Below are positions 28,001 through 37,113 of a DNA stretch of 64,000 nucleotides, piece after piece. How positions within the stretch are numbered: position 1 is the stretch's first letter; the number at the start of each line of letters is the position of its first letter. Where the stretch lies: positions 23,598 through 87,597 of the forward strand of contig CAUHQV010000002.1 in NCBI GenBank assembly GCA_959608625.1. Direction: 5' to 3'. Source of the DNA: an uncultured Flavobacteriales bacterium (GTDB lineage: Bacteria > Bacteroidota > Bacteroidia > Flavobacteriales > UBA1820). Both the position numbers and the translations under genes were made by a program. The notes under the pieces were generated by a model. It had not been told where the DNA came from. It did no database searches and was given only the letters and a program-made list of their open reading frames with translations.

Positions 28001-28996
28001 ATGAAAATGGAAAATAGATGCAAAAAAGAGAAGAATATTTTGCAACTTGCTAAAGGTGTGATACTTGACGAGTCCAAGGAAGTGGCGGGCCTCGCGGAAC
28101 GCCTGGACGGGAATTTCGAGAAAGCGGTGGAAACGATCCTGGACTGCCCGGCGCGGGTGGTGGTGACCGGTATCGGGAAAAGCGCCCTGATCGCCCAGAA
28201 AATGGTGGCTACGTTCAATTCTACGGGGACGCCTTCGGTGTTTATGCATACGGCCGATGCGATGCACGGCGATTTGGGGGCTGTAATGCCCGACGATGTG
28301 ATCATTATGATCTCCAAAAGCGGCAATACCCCGGAAATAAAATCGCTCGTGCCGGTATTGCGCGGACTGGGGAATAAAATCATCGCCATTACGGCCAACC
28401 CCGATTCGTATATGGGCCGGGGAGCCGATTGTATACTGAACGCTTACGTGTCCCGGGAAGTCTGCCCCAACAACCTGGCCCCGACCAGTTCCACTACGGT
28501 CCAGATGGTCTTGGGAGATGCGCTGGCCGTAGTACTGGAAGTGCTGCGTGGATTCCGCACCGAGGATTTCGCCCGGTATCATCCCGGTGGCGCCCTGGGA
28601 AAACGCTTGTATATGCGGGTGCGGGACATCATCGCCCAGAACGAGCGCCCTGCCGTAGCGGCAGATGCCCCTATAAAGAAAGTGATCGGCGAAATATCGT
28701 CCAAGTTCCTCGGGGTCACCGCGGTGACCGACGGAAACGGACGTATACTGGGTATCGTGACCGACGGGGATATCCGCCGTACCCTTGAACGGTACGACGA
28801 CGGGAGCCTGTTTTCCCTGACGGCCCGGGATATTATGTCGGCAAACCCCAAGACCATCGCGGCCGACGTATTGGCTTTCGATGCGTTGGAAGTACTCCAG
28901 AAATACGATATCAACAACCTGCTGGTAACCGACGAGCAGGGCCTCTATTGCGGGGTCATCCATATCCACGACCTGATACGGGAAGGGATCGTCTGA
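28001..28996 (+). CDS. kdsD: arabinose-5-phosphate isomerase, KpsF/GutQ family
   Basis: A 331-residue protein. Its N-terminal SIS domain contains VVVTGIGKSALIAQKMVATF, GTPSVFMHTADAMHGDLG and MISKSGNTPEI. Two CBS domains follow (from about residues 205 and 270). It converts D-ribulose 5-phosphate to D-arabinose 5-phosphate, the precursor of KDO in lipid A-core. Start is at ATG 28001, with an alternative ATG two codons later. It opens an envelope gene cluster with tatC, lptB and dacB. Confidence 0.93.
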   Translation: MKMENRCKKEKNILQLAKGVILDESKEVAGLAERLDGNFEKAVETILDCPARVVVTGIGKSALIAQKMVATFNSTGTPSVFMHTADAMHGDLGAVMPDDVIIMISKSGNTPEIKSLVPVLRGLGNKIIAITANPDSYMGRGADCILNAYVSREVCPNNLAPTSSTTVQMVLGDALAVVLEVLRGFRTEDFARYHPGGALGKRLYMRVRDIIAQNERPAVAADAPIKKVIGEISSKFLGVTAVTDGNGRILGIVTDGDIRRTLERYDDGSLFSLTARDIMSANPKTIAADVLAFDALEVLQKYDINNLLVTDEQGLYCGVIHIHDLIREGIV

Positions 28997-29042
28997 ACGA
29001 CGAATGGCCACGCGGAACAATTATGAATGTAAAAAACGGTAA

Positions 29043-29879
29043 ATGAGCGGAAAGGATACATCCGGCGAGACGACTTTTTTGGGGCATCTTTTCGTGCTGC
29101 GCAAGCACTTGTTCCGCATAGCCCTGTATGTGTTCGCCGGTGCGGTCGTGGCGTTTTTCTGCGATCATATCATCTACGACGATGTTATTTTCGGGCCCCG
29201 TCACCCGGATTTCCCGACTTACCGGTTTTTCTGCTGGCTTTCGGACGTGATCAACGGATGGTTCCATACCCCGTTCGATCTATGTATGCATCCGGTGCCG
29301 TTCAACGTGCAGAACCGGGAGCTTACCGGCCAGTTCAATTCCCATTTGTGGGTGTCGTTCGTATCCGGGCTTATCATAGCCACACCCCTGATCGTATGGG
29401 AGATATGGCGGTTTGTTTCCCCGGCCCTTACGGACAAGGAACGGAAGAGTGCCCGTGGAGTAGTGTTCTACGTGTCGTCCCTCTTTTTTCTGGGGATCGC
29501 GTTCGGGTATTTCGTGATCCTGCCGATGTCCATCAATTTCTTTACCGGGTACCGCCTGGGCACGGAGGACGCGATCGTGAACAACATCGAACTGTCGTCC
29601 TACATATCGAACGTAGTGAATATCACCCTGGCCACAGGGATCATGTTCCAGATGCCTATCGCCATCTATGTACTGTCCCGGATGGGACTGGTTACCTCAA
29701 AGTTTTTGCTGAAGTATTACCGCCATGCGATCCTGCTGATCCTGATCGTGGCGGCGGTGCTCACCCCGCCGGATATCGCTTCGCAGATCGTGCTGTCCAT
29801 TCCTATCATCCTTTTGTACCAGGCCAGCGTGATGATATGCAAGCGCATGGAGAAAAAACGCGCCGCACAGGCGGATTGA
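29043..29879 (+). CDS. tatC: twin-arginine translocase subunit TatC
   Basis: A 278-residue membrane protein with six hydrophobic segments. TatC features are TFLGHLFVLRKHLFRIAL at the N-terminus, SFVSGLIIATPLIVWEIWRFVSPALTDKERK and FGYFVILP. TatC recognises the RR signal and exports folded proteins. The periplasmic loop between TM1 and TM2 is longer than in E. coli, as usual in Bacteroidota. One Tat substrate (the DUF4434 lipoprotein at 57 kb) is in this window. No tatA is adjacent. Confidence 0.95.
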   Translation: MSGKDTSGETTFLGHLFVLRKHLFRIALYVFAGAVVAFFCDHIIYDDVIFGPRHPDFPTYRFFCWLSDVINGWFHTPFDLCMHPVPFNVQNRELTGQFNSHLWVSFVSGLIIATPLIVWEIWRFVSPALTDKERKSARGVVFYVSSLFFLGIAFGYFVILPMSINFFTGYRLGTEDAIVNNIELSSYISNVVNITLATGIMFQMPIAIYVLSRMGLVTSKFLLKYYRHAILLILIVAAVLTPPDIASQIVLSIPIILLYQASVMICKRMEKKRAAQAD

Positions 29880-29909
29880 CCGAGTGAAAAATAATAAAAA
29901 ATTGCAGCT

Positions 29910-30737
29910 ATGAAACTCAGAGCCGAACACCTGAAAAAGACCTACCGCAACCGCTGCGTGGTGAACGACGTATCCCTGGAAGTGAACCAGGGCGAGATCA
30001 TCGGACTGCTCGGACCCAACGGAGCCGGGAAGACCACGTCTTTCTATATGATCGTAGGACTTGTCCAGTCCAACGGGGGAAATGTCTATCTGGACGACAC
30101 CGAGATTACGCAATTCCCGATGTACAAGCGGGCGCAGTACGGGGTGGGCTACCTGGCCCAGGAGAATTCCGTGTTCCGCAAACTGACGGTGGAACAGAAC
30201 ATCCTTTCCGTCCTGCAGATGACCAAAAAAACGCCCGAAGAACAGATCGCGAAAATGAATTCGCTGATCGAGGAATTCGGCCTGGAAAAAGTGCGCAAGA
30301 GCAACGGGGATGTGCTCTCCGGCGGGGAACGCCGCCGCACCGAGATAGCCCGGTGTATCGCGACCGACCCGAAATTCGTGCTGCTGGACGAACCGTTCGC
30401 AGGGGTCGATCCTATTGCCGTGGAGGACATCCAGTCTATCGTTTGGCGATTGAAAGCCAAGAATATAGGGATCCTGATCACCGACCACAACGTACAGGAG
30501 ACCCTGGCCATCACCACCCGTACCTACCTGATGTACCAAGGATCTATTCTTAAATCGGGTACCCCGGAAGAACTGGCCGCCGATGCGATGGTGCGTAAGG
30601 TATACCTGGGGCAGAACTTCGAATTGCGCCGCAAGGATTTGAGCAACCGGAAACTGCATTCCACCGATATCGTGGAGGCCGTGGCCGAAGCGGAGGCCGA
30701 AGCTACTGCGGAAAAAGAGGCAGACAGAGAGAACTGA
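29910..30737 (+). CDS. lptB: LPS export ABC transporter ATPase LptB
   Basis: A 275-residue ATPase. Walker A is GPNGAGKTT (35-43), the Q-loop region is [16 protein letters not shown], the signature is [13 protein letters not shown] and Walker B is [18 protein letters not shown]. The sequence is LptB-specific (YLAQE, FAGVDP). It powers extraction of LPS from the inner membrane with LptFGC. The last 30 residues form an Ala/Glu-rich tail ([18 protein letters not shown]) absent from E. coli LptB. It lies 30 bp after tatC. Confidence 0.95.
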   Translation: MKLRAEHLKKTYRNRCVVNDVSLEVNQGEIIGLLGPNGAGKTTSFYMIVGLVQSNGGNVYLDDTEITQFPMYKRAQYGVGYLAQENSVFRKLTVEQNILSVLQMTKKTPEEQIAKMNSLIEEFGLEKVRKSNGDVLSGGERRRTEIARCIATDPKFVLLDEPFAGVDPIAVEDIQSIVWRLKAKNIGILITDHNVQETLAITTRTYLMYQGSILKSGTPEELAADAMVRKVYLGQNFELRRKDLSNRKLHSTDIVEAVAEAEAEATAEKEADREN

Positions 30738-30758
30738 AAAACACATAAATAAAACAGG

Positions 30759-32252
30759 ATGAGAAAACTCACTATAATTTTTGCTGTTCTTACGGCGTTT
30801 TCCATCGGGCTGTGGGCCCAGGCCGACCTGGGCGCGTCCGAAAACCGGGCAAAAAAAGAACGGGAAATCAAGAAATACATCAAGGAGCTCGAAGAGGATT
30901 CGTTGATGAACACCACTTCGTGGAGCGTGGTGATAAAGAACGTGAAGACCGGGGAAACGATCGCCGAGCGCAATTCGTCCGCCTCGCTTTCCGGGGCCTC
31001 CATCACTAAACTACTCACTACCGGATCGGCCCTCTCTACGCTGGGAGGAGATTTTCGGTACGAAACGGAGCTGGCCTACAGCGGGGAGATCATCGATTCT
31101 ACCTTGTACGGTACGCTTTATGTGGTAGGCGGCGGCGATCCTACGCTGGGGTCGGATTACGACAAGTTCCTGCCGGGGATCGATTCCGTATTCGCCGTGT
31201 GGAAAAAAGCGGTCAATAAAGCGGGTATCGCCCGCGTGGAAGGTTTCCTGGTGGCCGACAGCCGGTATTTCACCCTCGAGCCGATGGTGTCCTCCTGGTC
31301 GTGGGACGATGCGGACACCTATTATGGGACGGGCGTATTGGGGCTTTCGTTCTTTGAAAATAAATGCCGGATCGATTTCGCCCCTTCCGATACGCTCGGC
31401 AAACCGGTAAAAGCGGTATCTGTTTTTCCCGAAATACCGGGTGTGGAGATCGTCAACCGGACCACTACGGCGGAAGGCCGTGCAAACCAACTGTGGCTGA
31501 ACGCCTCGCCCCTGCACCCGCTGGAACATTTCGTGACGGGAAGTTTGGGCCGGCAGCGGGGTAAGGTGACCGAGACCGGGGCCAACCGCGCCGCCGGGCT
31601 TTCCCTGCTCCGCGAATTCGAGAAATACCTCTCGGGCGGCCGCGGCGATATGAACGTAGAATATGCCGTATGGGATACCTATACCCAGGGGATCGATACG
31701 ACGGCCAAAAAGAACACGATCTTGAAATACTATTCCCCGGAGCTTCGTACGATCGCCTCGGTGACCAATAAATACAGTGACAACATGTATGCCGAAACGA
31801 TATTCCGCACGATGGGCAAACTGTTGGGCCAGGGCGATTCGCGGTACGATTCCCGGCAGGTGGAGCTGGCGATCCTGGATTCCATCGCCCCGGGCAGCCG
31901 GACGCTGAACCTCCAGGACGGGAGCGGGTTGTCGCGCATGTCGTTCCTCAACGGGCGCTATTACGCCGATTTCCTGATGGGAATGTACCGTACGGATGCC
32001 TTTGCGGACTTTTTCGAATCGCTGGCCGTCCCGGGCGGAGAAGGAACATTCAAAAACACGATCAAGGATTGCCCTACGCGCACCAACCTGCACCTGAAAA
32101 GCGGTTCGCTGTCGGGGGTGCGGGGGTTGGCTGGGTACAGCCGGAACGGCGACGAACTGCTCTGTTTCGTCATTATGGTGAACCGTTACCATTCCGTTAC
32201 GCCAATATCCGCGCGGTTGAATCCGCTGTTGGAACTGATCAGCGAATACTAG
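30759..32252 (+). CDS. dacB: D-alanyl-D-alanine carboxypeptidase/endopeptidase, PBP4 type
   Basis: A 497-residue class C low-molecular-mass PBP with a Sec signal (cleavage about after LWAQ). The active-site triad is Ser81-Ile-Thr-Lys84, then SDN in KYSDNMYAETIF, then KSG in LHLKSGSLSGVRGL. The insert domains between motifs 1 and 2 are of normal size. It trims or cleaves D-Ala cross-links in periplasmic peptidoglycan, matching the envelope theme of its neighbours. It lies 21 bp after lptB. Confidence 0.93.
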   Translation: MRKLTIIFAVLTAFSIGLWAQADLGASENRAKKEREIKKYIKELEEDSLMNTTSWSVVIKNVKTGETIAERNSSASLSGASITKLLTTGSALSTLGGDFRYETELAYSGEIIDSTLYGTLYVVGGGDPTLGSDYDKFLPGIDSVFAVWKKAVNKAGIARVEGFLVADSRYFTLEPMVSSWSWDDADTYYGTGVLGLSFFENKCRIDFAPSDTLGKPVKAVSVFPEIPGVEIVNRTTTAEGRANQLWLNASPLHPLEHFVTGSLGRQRGKVTETGANRAAGLSLLREFEKYLSGGRGDMNVEYAVWDTYTQGIDTTAKKNTILKYYSPELRTIASVTNKYSDNMYAETIFRTMGKLLGQGDSRYDSRQVELAILDSIAPGSRTLNLQDGSGLSRMSFLNGRYYADFLMGMYRTDAFADFFESLAVPGGEGTFKNTIKDCPTRTNLHLKSGSLSGVRGLAGYSRNGDELLCFVIMVNRYHSVTPISARLNPLLELISEY

Positions 32253-32284
32253 AACCGATAACTAAAAAAAAGGTGCAAAAAGGT

Positions 32285-32292
32285 TAACTTTG
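32285..32292 (+). promoter_or_regulatory. -7 box TAACTTTG of purL
   Basis: An exact TAnnTTTG match 27 bp before the ATG at 32320. The TTG inside it (32290) is in frame with purL but belongs to the promoter, which supports the ATG start. Confidence 0.6.
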
Positions 32293-32319
32293 CGCCGTAA
32301 TAAATCCGAAAATAGAAAC

Positions 32320-35300
32320 ATGCTGTCTTTCTTCAAATCCCCCGCCGACGTGATTTACGTGGTGGATACCGATCAGTACCTGTCCAATGAGTCTGTGGAA
32401 CGCCTTACGTGGCTTTTCGGCGGTGCGCGCCAGATACTGGAGCCTATTTACCCGGGCCGTTATGTCGGCCCCCGCAAGGAGATGCTCACCCCGTGGAGTA
32501 CCAATGCGGTGGAGATTTGCCAGAACATGGGCGTGTCCGGGATCAAACGCATAGAACAGTTCGTGGAAGAAGACCGGGTGGAAGTGTTCGACCCGATGCT
32601 ATACCAGAAATACGACGGGCTCGACCAGTTCCTTTTCACTACCTCGCGCAAGGCGGAGGATATCGTCGAGATCACGGATATCCGTGCGTATAACGAGCAG
32701 GAGGGCCTCGCCCTTTCCGGGGAGGAGATCGCCTATCTCGAAGGCCTGTCCAAAAAACTGGGCCGTCCGCTCACCGACAGCGAAGTATTCGGGTTTTCCC
32801 AGGTCAACTCCGAGCATTGCCGCCACAAGATATTCAACGGCCAGTTCATCGTCGACGGGCAGGTGAAGGAACTTTCCCTGTTCAAACTCATCAAGCGCAC
32901 GACCGAAAAACAGCACGACTATATCGTCTCGGCCTACAAGGACAATGTCGCGTTCCTCACCGGCCCGAAAATCGAACAGTTTGCCCCCGCACGCGGGGAC
33001 GAGCCCTCGGAATATGAGGTAAAAGACATCGAATCCGTCATTTCCGTCAAGGCAGAAACCCATAATTTTCCGACTACCGTCGAACCGTTCAACGGAGCGG
33101 CCACCGGCAGCGGCGGCGAAATACGCGACCGTCTGGCCGGCGGAAAAGGCTCCCTGCCATTGGGTGGAACGGCGGTCTATATGACTTCCTATCCCCGCAG
33201 CGAAAAGGGGCGGCCATGGGAAGAAGAGATAAACGAACGTCCCTGGCTGTACCAGACGCCGATGGACGTATTGATAAAAGCTTCCAACGGCGCTTCGGAT
33301 TTCGGCAATAAGTTCGGCCAGCCGCTTATCTGCGGCTCGGTACTCACGTTCGAACACGAAGAAAGCGGCCGTACACTGGGTTATGACAAGGTCATCATGC
33401 TGGCGGGCGGGGTAGGTTTTGCCAAAAAAGAGGACGCCCTGAAGTCCGACCCGCAGAAAGGCGACAAGATCGTCGTGCTGGGAGGGGATAATTACCGTAT
33501 CGGGATGGGCGGCGGCGCCGTATCGTCCGTAGATACCGGACAATATGCTTCGGCGGTGGAACTCAACGCCGTGCAGCGCTCCAACCCCGAGATGCAAAAA
33601 CGTGTGTCCAACACGATCCGGGCACTCGTGGAATCGACAGATAACCCGGTCGTTTCCATCCACGACCACGGAGCCGGAGGACACCTGAACTGCCTTTCGG
33701 AATTGGTAGAGGCTACCGGAGGCACGATAGAACTGGATAAACTGCCGGTGGGCGACCCGACCCTTTCCGCCAAAGAGATCGTCGGCAACGAGAGCCAGGA
33801 GCGTATGGGACTGGTGGTGAAAGAGAAAGACGTAGCCTTGCTTCAAAAAATAGCCGACCGCGAACGGAGCCCGATGTATGTAGTGGGCGAAGCGACCGGC
33901 GATATGCAGTTCCGTTTCGAGAGCGAAAAGACAGGCAAAGCACCGATAGACCTCCAACTTTCCGATATGTTCGGTTCCGCCCCGAAAACGGTGATGGAAG
34001 ACCGGACAGTGGAGCGCGTTTATGAAGACGTACAATACGACAAGGCCAAGATCGGCCAGTATATAGAAAATGTCCTGCAACTCGAATCCGTAGCCTGCAA
34101 GGACTACCTGACCAATAAAGTAGACCGCTGCGTAACGGGTCGCGTAGCCCGCCAGCAGACCACAGGGGCTTTGCAACTGCCGCTGGCCGACCTGGGTGCG
34201 ATGGCGCTCGACTACCAGGGGAAAGAAGGTATCGCTACTTCGATCGGCCATGCGCCGGTAGAGGCCCTGATCGATCCCCGCGCCGGTTCCCGCCTGTCGG
34301 TAGCCGAGGCGCTGACCAATATCGTATTCGCGCCGCTCACCCACGGACTTGGGGGTATTTCGCTGAGTGCCAACTGGATGTGGCCCTGCCGCAACGAAGG
34401 GGAGGATGCCGCGCTGTATGCCGCCGTAGAGTCCCTGTCGGATTTTGCCGTGGCCTTGGGCGTGAACGTGCCTACCGGTAAGGATTCGCTTTCCATGACC
34501 CAGAAATACAAGGACGGCACCCGCGTGCTGTCCCCCGGTACGGTTATCGTTTCCGCCGCCGGCGAAGTGTCCGACGTGCGGGGCATATTGACGCCTTACC
34601 TGCGCCGGAAAGGAGACCACGATATCGTATATGTCGATTTTTCCCACTCGCCGCGCGAACTCGGGGGGTCGGCCTTTGCCCAGACGTTGGGCCGTGTAGG
34701 CCGCCGGGCGCCGGATGTAAAGGATACCGAGTATTTCAAAAAGGCATTCGCTGCCGTACAAGCCGTTATCGGCCGAGGATTGGCGGTGTCGGGACACGAT
34801 ATTTCCGCCGGGGGTATCTTGACCACGCTTTTGGAGATGTGTTTTGCCCAGGTGAACCTGGGGGCGGAAATAGACCTTTCTGCCCTGGGGGAAGAGGACT
34901 GCGTAAAACTTCTCTTCGCCCAGAATCCGGGAGTACTGCTCCAGGTACGCGATACGGAAGCTGTCCGCAAGATATTCGGCGAATACGGAGTGGAAGTACA
35001 CGTGATCGGCCGCGCCAAAGCAGGAAAAGAGCTAAAGGTGAAGAACGGCGGAGAAACGCTGTCGTTCAATGTGCCGCAGCTGCGCGATACATGGTATAAA
35101 TCTTCCTACCTGCTCGACCGCCGCCAAAGCGGAGCGCAGAAGGCCAGGGAGCGTTACGATAATTACAAGCAACAGCCGCTGAGCTATGTGTTCCCGGAAG
35201 GGTTCACGGGGCAGGCGGCCGATATGGGGTTGGACAATGCCCGCCGGAAACCGACTGGCATCAAAGCGGCCATCATCCGCGAACAGGGTTCCAATTCGGA

Positions 35301-36012
35301 GCGGGAAATGGCGCATGCCCTGTATCTGGCCGGGTTCGATGTGAAAGACGTCCATATGACCGACCTGATCGAAGGACGGGAAGACCTTTCGGACGTGAAT
35401 CTCATTGCAGCGGTCGGCGGATTCTCCAATTCCGACGTGTTGGGTTCCGCCAAAGGCTGGGCCGGTTCGTTCAAATACAATGAAAAGGCCCGCAAAGCCC
35501 TGGAAAACTTCTTCGCCCGGGAAGATACGCTGTCCCTGGGTATCTGCAACGGCTGCCAGCTTTTCGTCGAACTGGGGCTCATCAATCCGGAACACACTGA
35601 AAAGCCTTCGATGCTGCACAACGATTCGCACAAACACGAATGCGCGTTCGTCAATGTGGATATTCCGGAAAACAATACCGTGATGTTCTCCTCGCTTTCC
35701 GGCTCGCGCCTGGGCGTGTGGGTTTCGCACGGGGAAGGAAAATTCAATCTCCCCCTTCCGGAGGATTCGTATAATATTGCGGCGCGTTACTCGTATAGCG
35801 GTTATCCCGGCAATCCGAACGGTTCCGATTACGATGTGGCCGCAATGGCCTCGGCCGATGGCCGCCATCTGGTAATGATGCCTCACATGGAGCGGAGCCT
35901 TCATCCCTGGACGTGGGGTTATTACAATACGCACCGCGGGGGGGACGAGGTATCGCCTTGGCTGGAAGCATTTGTCAATGCCCGTAAATGGGTGGAAAAC
36001 AATAAAAAATAA
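32320..36012 (+). CDS. purL: phosphoribosylformylglycinamidine synthase (large single-chain PurL)
   Basis: A 1230-residue single-chain FGAM synthase. The N-terminal PurS-like domain is followed by the linker GFSQVNSEHCRHKIFNGQF, two AIRS-type ATP-binding halves (KAETHNFPTTVEPFNGAATGSGGEIRD; NVPTGKDSLSMTQKY), and a C-terminal glutaminase with LGICNGCQLFVELG (nucleophile Cys) and MMPHMERSLHPW. It converts FGAR, glutamine and ATP to FGAM in purine synthesis. Length is slightly below the 1300 of E. coli. It starts at the ATG directly downstream of its own -7 box. Confidence 0.97.
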   Translation: MLSFFKSPADVIYVVDTDQYLSNESVERLTWLFGGARQILEPIYPGRYVGPRKEMLTPWSTNAVEICQNMGVSGIKRIEQFVEEDRVEVFDPMLYQKYDGLDQFLFTTSRKAEDIVEITDIRAYNEQEGLALSGEEIAYLEGLSKKLGRPLTDSEVFGFSQVNSEHCRHKIFNGQFIVDGQVKELSLFKLIKRTTEKQHDYIVSAYKDNVAFLTGPKIEQFAPARGDEPSEYEVKDIESVISVKAETHNFPTTVEPFNGAATGSGGEIRDRLAGGKGSLPLGGTAVYMTSYPRSEKGRPWEEEINERPWLYQTPMDVLIKASNGASDFGNKFGQPLICGSVLTFEHEESGRTLGYDKVIMLAGGVGFAKKEDALKSDPQKGDKIVVLGGDNYRIGMGGGAVSSVDTGQYASAVELNAVQRSNPEMQKRVSNTIRALVESTDNPVVSIHDHGAGGHLNCLSELVEATGGTIELDKLPVGDPTLSAKEIVGNESQERMGLVVKEKDVALLQKIADRERSPMYVVGEATGDMQFRFESEKTGKAPIDLQLSDMFGSAPKTVMEDRTVERVYEDVQYDKAKIGQYIENVLQLESVACKDYLTNKVDRCVTGRVARQQTTGALQLPLADLGAMALDYQGKEGIATSIGHAPVEALIDPRAGSRLSVAEALTNIVFAPLTHGLGGISLSANWMWPCRNEGEDAALYAAVESLSDFAVALGVNVPTGKDSLSMTQKYKDGTRVLSPGTVIVSAAGEVSDVRGILTPYLRRKGDHDIVYVDFSHSPRELGGSAFAQTLGRVGRRAPDVKDTEYFKKAFAAVQAVIGRGLAVSGHDISAGGILTTLLEMCFAQVNLGAEIDLSALGEEDCVKLLFAQNPGVLLQVRDTEAVRKIFGEYGVEVHVIGRAKAGKELKVKNGGETLSFNVPQLRDTWYKSSYLLDRRQSGAQKARERYDNYKQQPLSYVFPEGFTGQAADMGLDNARRKPTGIKAAIIREQGSNSEREMAHALYLAGFDVKDVHMTDLIEGREDLSDVNLIAAVGGFSNSDVLGSAKGWAGSFKYNEKARKALENFFAREDTLSLGICNGCQLFVELGLINPEHTEKPSMLHNDSHKHECAFVNVDIPENNTVMFSSLSGSRLGVWVSHGEGKFNLPLPEDSYNIAARYSYSGYPGNPNGSDYDVAAMASADGRHLVMMPHMERSLHPWTWGYYNTHRGGDEVSPWLEAFVNARKWVENNKK

Positions 36013-36024
36013 CCAGTAATATTT

Positions 36025-36414
36025 ATGGTACGCCCGAATAAAAAATTCTTTATGGCTACGGTGGCCGCCGTTGTGTTGGTCATTCTGGTATTGGTCGTCT
36101 GTGTGTATTCCGGGGTTTTCTCGTCCGGCGATCCGCTGGACCGGAAACTCAATATGAAAACTTATGAACAGGATCTGGAACAGGTACTCCAGGGATTGGC
36201 TCCGGAAGACCGTACGGCGCTGCTCAGCGGTTTGATGCTGAGCTATTATAAGAAGGAAAATGTGGCTGAGCGCACTTACCGTGATTTTCTGGAATCGGGC
36301 CAAAAAATGCAGGGAGATTATATGGAAATGGTAGACCGGGATATGAAAGATTTTCTCCGCCGGGACAGCCTGCAAAAAGATTCCCTGCGCCGGGATAGCC
36401 TGAATAGACAATAA
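36025..36414 (+). CDS. membrane-anchored protein with DSL-rich tail, unknown function
   Basis: A 129-residue protein. The N-terminus is basic (MVRPNKKFF), then one transmembrane helix spans about 10-32. The remainder is a polar helical domain. The last 20 residues are a short tandem pattern, RRDSLQKDSLRRDSLNR (three DSL units), a feature of low complexity. I do not recognise the family. It is 12 bp after purL and 12 bp before the PLP-binding gene, so it probably shares their transcript. Confidence 0.6.
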   Translation: MVRPNKKFFMATVAAVVLVILVLVVCVYSGVFSSGDPLDRKLNMKTYEQDLEQVLQGLAPEDRTALLSGLMLSYYKKENVAERTYRDFLESGQKMQGDYMEMVDRDMKDFLRRDSLQKDSLRRDSLNRQ

Positions 36415-36426
36415 ACGGTTAGAAGA

Positions 36427-37095
36427 ATGGATATCGCACAGAATATAAAACGTGTAAAAGCCTTGCTCCCGCAGGGCGTTACGTTGGTGGCTGTATCCAA
36501 GACCAAGCCCGACGGGGATATTCTGGAGGCTTACCAGGCCGGACAGCGTATCTTCGGGGAAAACAAGGTGCAGGAAATGTGCGCCAAATACGAACGTCTG
36601 CCCAAAGATATCGAATGGCACATGATAGGCCATTTACAGAGTAACAAGATAAAATTCATCGTGCCGTTCGTACGGATGATCCATAGCGTCGATTCGCCCG
36701 ACCTGCTACGCAGGATAAATGCGGCGGCAGGAAAAACAGGACGCCGGATAGATTGTTTGTTGGAGGTGCATATCGCCCGGGAGGAGACCAAATTCGGTTT
36801 TTCCGGAGAGGAAGCATTGGAAATGGCTTTGGGCGATGAAGTGAAAAATATGGAATGGGTCCGGGTGAAGGGCCTGATGGGAATGGCTTCCAATACGCCC
36901 GATATGGAATCGGTGCGGGAGGAATTCAAAACCCTGAAGGACTATTCGGATCGGCTGAAGTCCCGGGCACCCGAAATGGACGTGCTTTCCATGGGCATGA
37001 GCGGGGATTATCCCGTGGCTGTGGAATGCGGATCGACGATGGTGCGCGTGGGGAGCGGGATATTCGGGGCACGCAAATATCAGGCAGAAGGATAA
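36427..37095 (+). CDS. YggS-family PLP homeostasis protein (PLPBP)
   Basis: A 222-residue single-domain alanine-racemase-like barrel. VAVSKTKPDG carries the PLP lysine (Lys25), with FGENKVQEM, WHMIGHLQSNK, MGMAS and LSMGMSGDYPVAVECGSTMVRVGSGIFG following. Members bind PLP and buffer vitamin B6 and amino-acid pools but have no known racemase activity. Length is normal. The stop lies in frame only six codons before the start of the next gene. Confidence 0.94.
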   Translation: MDIAQNIKRVKALLPQGVTLVAVSKTKPDGDILEAYQAGQRIFGENKVQEMCAKYERLPKDIEWHMIGHLQSNKIKFIVPFVRMIHSVDSPDLLRRINAAAGKTGRRIDCLLEVHIAREETKFGFSGEEALEMALGDEVKNMEWVRVKGLMGMASNTPDMESVREEFKTLKDYSDRLKSRAPEMDVLSMGMSGDYPVAVECGSTMVRVGSGIFGARKYQAEG

Positions 37096-37101
37096 AGGTA
37101 A

Positions 37102-37107
37102 AGGAGG
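37102..37107 (+). promoter_or_regulatory. Shine-Dalgarno AGGAGG deciding a TTG start
   Basis: AGGAGG sits 6 nt before TTG 37114. Most genes in this window lack such a site, so it supports the non-ATG start of the exonuclease/GIY-YIG gene. Confidence 0.75.
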
Positions 37108-37113
37108 CAGATT

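Noticed and set aside
27938..28001. Extended RecQ start at a TTG
   Set aside because: It would add residues not found in RecQ and run through the divergent kdsD promoter; the GTG at 27938 sits at the family N-terminus.
32599..35001. An 800-codon open frame antisense to purL
   Set aside because: purL matches its family along its full length. The antisense frame is a side effect of biased codon use in GC-rich DNA and has no recognisable domain.
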